64,000 nucleotides of DNA from contig OY987298.1 in assembly GCA_963920635.1 (NCBI GenBank), positions 145,612,257-145,676,256 on the forward strand, given 5' to 3'. Origin of the DNA: Pseudeuparius sepicola. Lineage: Eukaryota; Arthropoda; Insecta; Coleoptera; Anthribidae. This document shows positions 59,011 through 64,000 of the stretch, piece after piece; position 1 is the stretch's first letter, and each line of letters begins with the position of its first letter. The position numbers and the translations under genes were made by a program. Below the pieces are notes generated by a model that was not told the origin of the DNA, searched no databases, and saw nothing but the letters and a program-made list of their open reading frames with translations.

Positions 59011-59600
59011 TTTGTTGTTCATTTCTATAAAATTATTGTTGTCATACGCAATTTCCAAGCCAACTTTTTTGTACATTATGATTTCAAAAATTATGGAAAA
59101 TTTGAAAATTTAAGCTTTCTGAAGAATTATTGTAAAAAGCGTATAACAAAATTTTGGGAGCGTATGACAAAAAATAGTGTATGTCACACGTACCTAAATG
59201 AAGTTTTTCAGAACCCATTTGCTATTCCGGAAACAGCAATGATTCGTCCTGAAAAACTTCATTTTAGGTACTTAACAAACGTAACAAAAATAACTATTTT
59301 ATAACATGTAGTAGGCATTTAGAAGTTACGATTTAACAATTGACAGATTTAGTAGCTAGTATAATTTCGTAGAAGTTATAGACTACCTACGTAGTTTTAT
59401 GGATCACCCTCGATATTTACTTATGCATATTTATATAACTAATTTTGTCTTTTCACAATAATCTGCAACCCAAATTCACACCGCAAACAAATATTAATAA
59501 TGTAGACCTTTCGCTCGCAAATCGTCACCTTTTGCATCTTTACACGTATACAAGGTGTGTTCTGAAATATGGCGTTTCATTATACTTACCTACATGAAAA
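59011..59600. other. AT-rich interval, no gene recognised
   Basis: A 118-codon ORF (58948-59304) overlaps the border of the inverted duplication. It has no domain that I recognise. A pair of inverted words TACCTAAATGAAGTTTTTCA / TGAAAAACTTCATTTTAGGTA lies at about 59190-59270. Confidence 0.4.
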
Positions 59601-59608
59601 AAATCGAC

Positions 59609-60194
59609 AGGGTGATTCAATGCTAAAAACACTACTGGTACAGAACGAATTTAATATCCAAAATAAAATAAAATGCTTGTTTATTAAGTCCCTTTAATTT
59701 GGGAAGTTTACATGACATTGTTTTTCTTAAAAGAAAAGCTAGCCTAAAAAGCAATCAAGGATATTGGATATTTTGGTACCTTTTGGTTTGAAATGAAGTC
59801 CATGGCTAGTGGCTAGTTGTAGTGTAATATAGTCACTGATAGAACGCATTAGATTTTTTAGTTTCTTCTGTATTGTATAGTGGACCATTGGTTCGCTTGG
59901 GGCTTTAAACATTTTTTTCTATTTTCATTCTTGCATACGTTATAAAATACTCTTCCAAAATAGAACATCTAGAATTCTCGCTTCTTCAACTGGTTGAACA
60001 GATCACCCCGCAATAGTGTTTATTCTTCTGCAATTCAGGTAACGATCTGTCCATATGATGTTTTTCATGTGCATGGTAAAGTAGGTCTCAGAAGTGTTGA
60101 CATACACGTCATCAATTTTTGTATCAATGAGAGACACAAGGTTTATCAGATAAAGACGCCAGTTTGTCCTAAACAAACTGGAACACCCTGTATA
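59609..60194. mobile_element. Element bounded by ACAGGGTGATT / ACACCCTGTA
   Basis: Contains repeat R2 (59765-60045, inverted to 21855-22165). The ends have opposed CAGGGTG-type motifs but the arms are not extensive inverted copies. It may be a decayed autonomous element or a deletion derivative. No transposase motif was read. Confidence 0.55.
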
Positions 60195-60439
60195 TACCAT
60201 TTTAAAGTAGTCATTTCAACGGTTAAAATGAGCCCGGAAAAAAATTCCGTGGAAGATTTTGCCTTTCCCCATAACTTTTGTATTCTTATTTTGAGTTAAA
60301 ATTAGTTATGTTGCCTTGGAACCTCCAAAATTTTGTTTTTTATTGAGGACAATATTGTGATCCTTCCCTTATGCTTTTTAAACAAACTGACATTTTTGCA
60401 TAAAATAAATTGTTTCGTACATCGTGATTCATAGCAAAA

Positions 60440-60620
60440 AACTTTTTTCTACAAGCGTGCGGAAAAGTACACTTTTCCGCACGCATTTTAGTTTAGAAAG
60501 TGTCACTTTTCCGCACTAGTGCGGAAAGAGTATATTTTATTACGAGTCTGGAAATAAAGATTTTTCTGTGCGCGCGAAAAATCTATTTCTGGACGTGTAA
60601 TGAACGATATTTTTTATTAT
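60440..60620. repeat. GTGCGGAAAAGT-type repeat cluster, copy 3
   Basis: TTCTACAAGCGTGCGGAAAA and TTCCGCACTAGTGCGGAA, followed by a second palindrome TCTGGAAATAAAGATTTTTC / GAAAAATCTATTTCTGGA. Confidence 0.8.
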
Positions 60621-60959
60621 ACTTCTTTGAAAACGGAAACTTAAATCATTTTATCGGCATATTATAATAAATTTAATTGTCAAAAAATAAACAATGCAGA
60701 CAATATAGTGTTTGGTATGTATGATGCGTTTCCATGGTTACTCTTAAATTATTTCAAAGGTGGTTTGTTGTAAATTAGTTATTGTCAGATAAGGTGAATA
60801 AAACGTCAAAAATATTACAGAAATGTATCTAAATATTGAAACACTTACGAATTAAAATACAAAATAGGTACCTATATGTTAAATATCAGAGAGTTTCTTA
60901 AATTTAGTTTACTTTGCTGTATATTTCTATTTTAAAGCCATATACATATTCGTTATTTT

Positions 60960-61320
60960 TATTCAGCGCACGGAAAGTTTTTCCATGCGCTGTTTCCGTG
61001 CGCTAGCCCGAAAAACCCCGCATCTTTCATTATTCCTAAAACAGATGAAAATAAGGTGTTTTCAAAGAAGTATAATAAAAAATATTTTTCCGCACTACTT
61101 TTCCGCACTAGTGTGGAAAAGTGGCACTTTCTAAACTAAAATGCGTGCGGAAAAGTGTACTTTTAATTTCTTTGCTTTTCCGCACGCTTGTGGAAAAAAT
61201 AGTGTTCCTAACTCTTGCCGAAAGTGTCTTTTCCACACTCGATTTCTTGGCTGAACTCCGCTACGCGTCGTTCAACCAACTGCAATCGCGTGCGGAAAAG
61301 TGGCACTTTTCGCACGCGAA
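60960..61320. repeat. GTGCGGAAAAGT-type repeat cluster, copy 4
   Basis: Starts with a GCGCACGGAAAG / CTGTTTCCGTGCGC palindrome. Then the full unit follows with AGTGTTCCTAACTCTTGCCG, TGGCTGAACTCCGCTACGCG and CAATCGCGTGCGGAAAAG, inverted to 29045-29365. ATTATACTTCTTTG at 60618 and CAAAGAAGTATAAT at 61063 bracket copies 3 and 4 as inverted ends. Confidence 0.85.
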
Positions 61321-61710
61321 ATATTTTAAAATAAAAATAAAATATTTTCGACATATTTTTTAAATTCTAGCGTTCATTATTACTTCTCACATTTCAGGTG
61401 AGCAACGACTGAACAGTCAACTCCTAACCTATCGCACGCCATTAAGAAATGATCCGGTTGTAAACAATCCCAAAAAAGAAATGTTGCAACGACCTGGGCT
61501 CGCGTTCGACTTTCCGCGTTTGTAACACATATGCTAAACGATTTATATAACCCACCGTCCACTCCTACAGATTTATGCATAAACGTAAACCTATATAAAA
61601 CTGATCTTGGCAGTGCTATTATTTAGTTAGTTAGATATTATTTATTATGAAAATGGATGGTACGGAACCTTATTTACTCTTATTACTCCACTCGCTAGTT
61701 CCATACCAAG

Positions 61711-61765
61711 ACCTGAGGCGTAGCTACTGGGGGGGGTTGGGGGTCCAGAAGAACCCCCCATGCCA
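61711..61765. repeat. Decayed hAT-type end
   Basis: GGCGTAGCTACTGGGGGGGG then TTGGGGGTCC resembles the G-rich terminus of the hAT element at 39571 (GGGCGTAGCCAGG plus G-run). No second end or duplication. Confidence 0.5.
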
Positions 61766-61959
61766 TGCCCGGCGAACGGTCTTATTGGTTAATAACCCAA
61801 CGACACCTAAAAGACAAGGCCAGATATAACTCGCGCGGTTGAGTTGACGTGACGTTCGACGATATTTTCGTGTATTTGGGTATTTTGGTGCGTTTTAAAG
61901 CTATACGCGACTGAATTTAAGATGCTAATAACGCCCCGACGGGACTATGCTAACTAATA

Positions 61960-63109
61960 TACAGGGTGGCCCACCACGAACTGCATCGATCTATATAATA
62001 TATGGAAAACTAAAAGTAGGAAAATTCTTAAAATTTGGCACCTCACCAATACCGATGGGAGCTGCTCAACTAAAATATTTTGGTGAATCTGACACTTCCG
62101 GTTATACCGGAAGTCGATATCAACTTTCTTATTTCAAATGGAACACCCTGTATATTATTTCAGAAAAAAATTACAGATGCAGACCTAAAGTCAATTAGCA
62201 ATTTATACGAGGAAACCGCGAAATTTCAAAACGAATTTTTGGCATCGTGTAACAGAAGGCCTGACCTAGTGATCTATGCTGAGAAATAAATCCGTATAAA
62301 ATTCTTACCCGTAATAAATTCTTATACAGGGTGTTCACAAAATATGAATAAAAATTACATTCAAAATGTGCTTCGAAATTCGAAATTTTCCGAAACCCCC
62401 ATTTTTTTAATGCGATCTTATTCACCACTAAAAATGATGACAACTTTGTGTAAGGTTTCCTGTACCTAAATGCAGTAATTGTCGATTAATTTACGAAAAA
62501 CCCACTTTTCGCCCATAAAATGCGGGGTTTGCTTAACGCTTGGAAAATCATATTAGCCGTGGACGATGAAAAGACAATGGCGGCTGAGGAAATGTCACTT
62601 GGTTTTGGTTTATAAATTATTGTCAACAATAATGCCGGCGCGCTTAAATTATAAAAAAGAAGATTATGTATCGCACGTTCTTAATATTACTTTGTTGCAT
62701 TCTCCGTAGATAATAAACAAATTTAAATAATCTTTGTTTGTGTAATTTAAGCGCGCCGGCATTATTGTTGACAATAATTTATAAACCAAGTGACATTTTC
62801 TTAGCCGCGATTGTCTTTTCAACGTCCACGGCTAATCCCGCATTTTATGGGCGAAAAGTGGGTTTTTCGTAAATTAACCGAAAATTACTGCATTTAGGTA
62901 TAGGAAACCTTACACAAAGTTGTCATCATTTTTAGTGGTGAATAAGATCGCATTAAAAAAAATGGGGGTTTCCATTTGAAAATTTCGAGATTTAAGCACA
63001 TTTTGAATGTAATTTTTATTCATATATTTTGTGAACACCCTGTATAAGAACGGATTTTTTTCTCAGCAGAGATCACTAGGTCAGGCCTTCTGTTACACGA
63101 TGCCAAAAA
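61960..63109. mobile_element. Second copy of the composite nested foldback
   Basis: Middle-type element with inner element (62325-63044) in the same central position as at 55331-56925. The right arm is cut off at 63109, in the middle of the ORF-like segment, and joins the 63113-64000 segment. Confidence 0.9.
62174..62289 (+). other. Exon-like ORF in foldback arm, second element
   Basis: The frame reads ADLKSISNLYEETAKFQNEF, LASCNRRPDLVI, YAEK and stop, as at 55626-55744. Preceded by TTACAG, an acceptor-like site. Confidence 0.5.
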
Positions 63110-63112
63110 TAC

Positions 63113-64000
63113 TAACAAAGTAAGGCGTTGTCACACTTGCAACAGTTTTGAAAAGTGTCTTTAGATACAATCACAATCACAGAATAAATAGGACTACGCG
63201 GTTATTGTAGTAAAAGTTAAGGGGAATTCGATGGGGTACTCGGATTTTGTATAAGGGGGTCTGTAAAAAAATTGTCGCGAAAAAACATTTTTTTTTAAAT
63301 TAAAAGAAATATTTTTTTTTGCCTACACAACTATTAGAGAACCTTCAAGTAGTATTCTCGATTATTTAGTTTTTTTAAATAACTTCTGGTTATAAATAGC
63401 GTAAATGAAAGTGGTTTTCTCTATTTTACAACTTGCACGTTCCATTTAACCATTATAGGATTCGTTTTTTAATTCTGATTCCAACGATATATAATTTGAC
63501 CATTTATCTCCAACTGTTTCCGAGATATTTATCAGAGAAGCTCTATTAAACTAGATACATGGTCTCATGGTCAGTGTCTGATGTTCGATCAGAGTAGGCC
63601 AAACAATAACACCAAATTTATGACAAATCAAGTCAGCCATGATAATAAAACTGACAATCAAGTAGGCTGGTAATTCAATATTCCTATTTACCAGTCAGAT
63701 TAGTTTAAAATTTTGTTGCTGAAGCTGTTACTAGTTACAGTTTAAATAAATCTCTCGCTGCATCTCTGTGATTTTTCGTTAGTTCTTCTGAAATAATTTA
63801 AAATTGGTTCTTTCTCGTCCTCACTAATTCTAAACCCAATAATTTTTCTCTTGCTAATCACACTTCCTGTCGATCTTAATCTTCTTTACAGCTTACATAT
63901 AAATGAAGCACTCGGAACATTTCTATTTGGATATTTCCAAGAATACTTACTCCCTCAACGTTTCTACGCGTCTTTTATCATTTTAGATAAAGACCTTTAA
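63113..64000. repeat. Long inverted duplication, right copy
   Basis: Reverse complement of 58118-59005. It continues past the window edge. Confidence 0.9.

Noticed and set aside
1..64000. CRISPR array, operons or bacterial features
   Set aside because: Introns, polyadenylation signals and gene content are those of an insect nuclear genome; the tandem 27-bp units are coding.

Overview
The window is nuclear DNA of an insect. It has short GT-AG introns, AT-rich intergenic sequence, a CYP301-family P450 (an arthropod family) and a very heavy load of DNA transposons. A beetle would fit, but the sequence does not prove the order. Five protein-coding genes are well supported. All but UBE2T had to be assembled across introns by matching splice sites and reading phase.

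Left part (0.5-12.6 kb): a syntaxin-16 gene (+, 519-1577) is followed by two ubiquitin-conjugating enzyme genes head to head. These are UBE2C/vihar (-, 4905-2976) and UBE2T (+, 5707-6165), with about 0.8 kb between their starts. The two-exon BORC subunit gene KXD1 (-, 12575-12030) lies 6 kb further on. Between these lie a Tc1/mariner-type inverted-repeat element (6508-7070) and two unassigned exon-like pieces.

Centre (15.6-45.1 kb): one gene, a mitochondrial-clade cytochrome P450 best matched to CYP301A1, runs on the minus strand through 10 exons (641 codons, 1,926 bp of coding sequence in 29.5 kb). Its introns hold most of the mobile DNA in the region. These are nested foldback elements, a hAT element with a perfect 8-bp target duplication 15 bp from a splice donor, a 5'-truncated non-LTR retrotransposon, tRNA-derived SINE-like pieces and hairpin-headed repeats. 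The P450 N-terminus carries three perfect copies of a 9-residue repeat. A CpG-rich block at 48.5-48.8 kb is a candidate promoter.

Right part (45.1-64 kb): no gene was recognised. It is almost entirely foldback (long inverted repeat) elements whose ends read CAGGGTG and CACCCTG next to TA. Several are inserted in one another. An uninterrupted copy at 51.78 kb gives the pre-insertion sequence for one of them and shows TA target duplication. A decayed transposase motif in a related element in P450 intron 8 (SPDLSVLDFFLWG) ties at least part of this group to Tc1/mariner-IS630-type DDE/D transposases.

The least familiar structures are (1) the Russian-doll palindromes at 54.9-57.1 and 62.0-63.1 kb, whose arms carry the same short open reading frame ending in a stop, (2) a group of repeats with a variable palindrome at the head and a shared tail, and (3) a roughly 30-bp hairpin around CAGGGACYCTTTA, seen five times.
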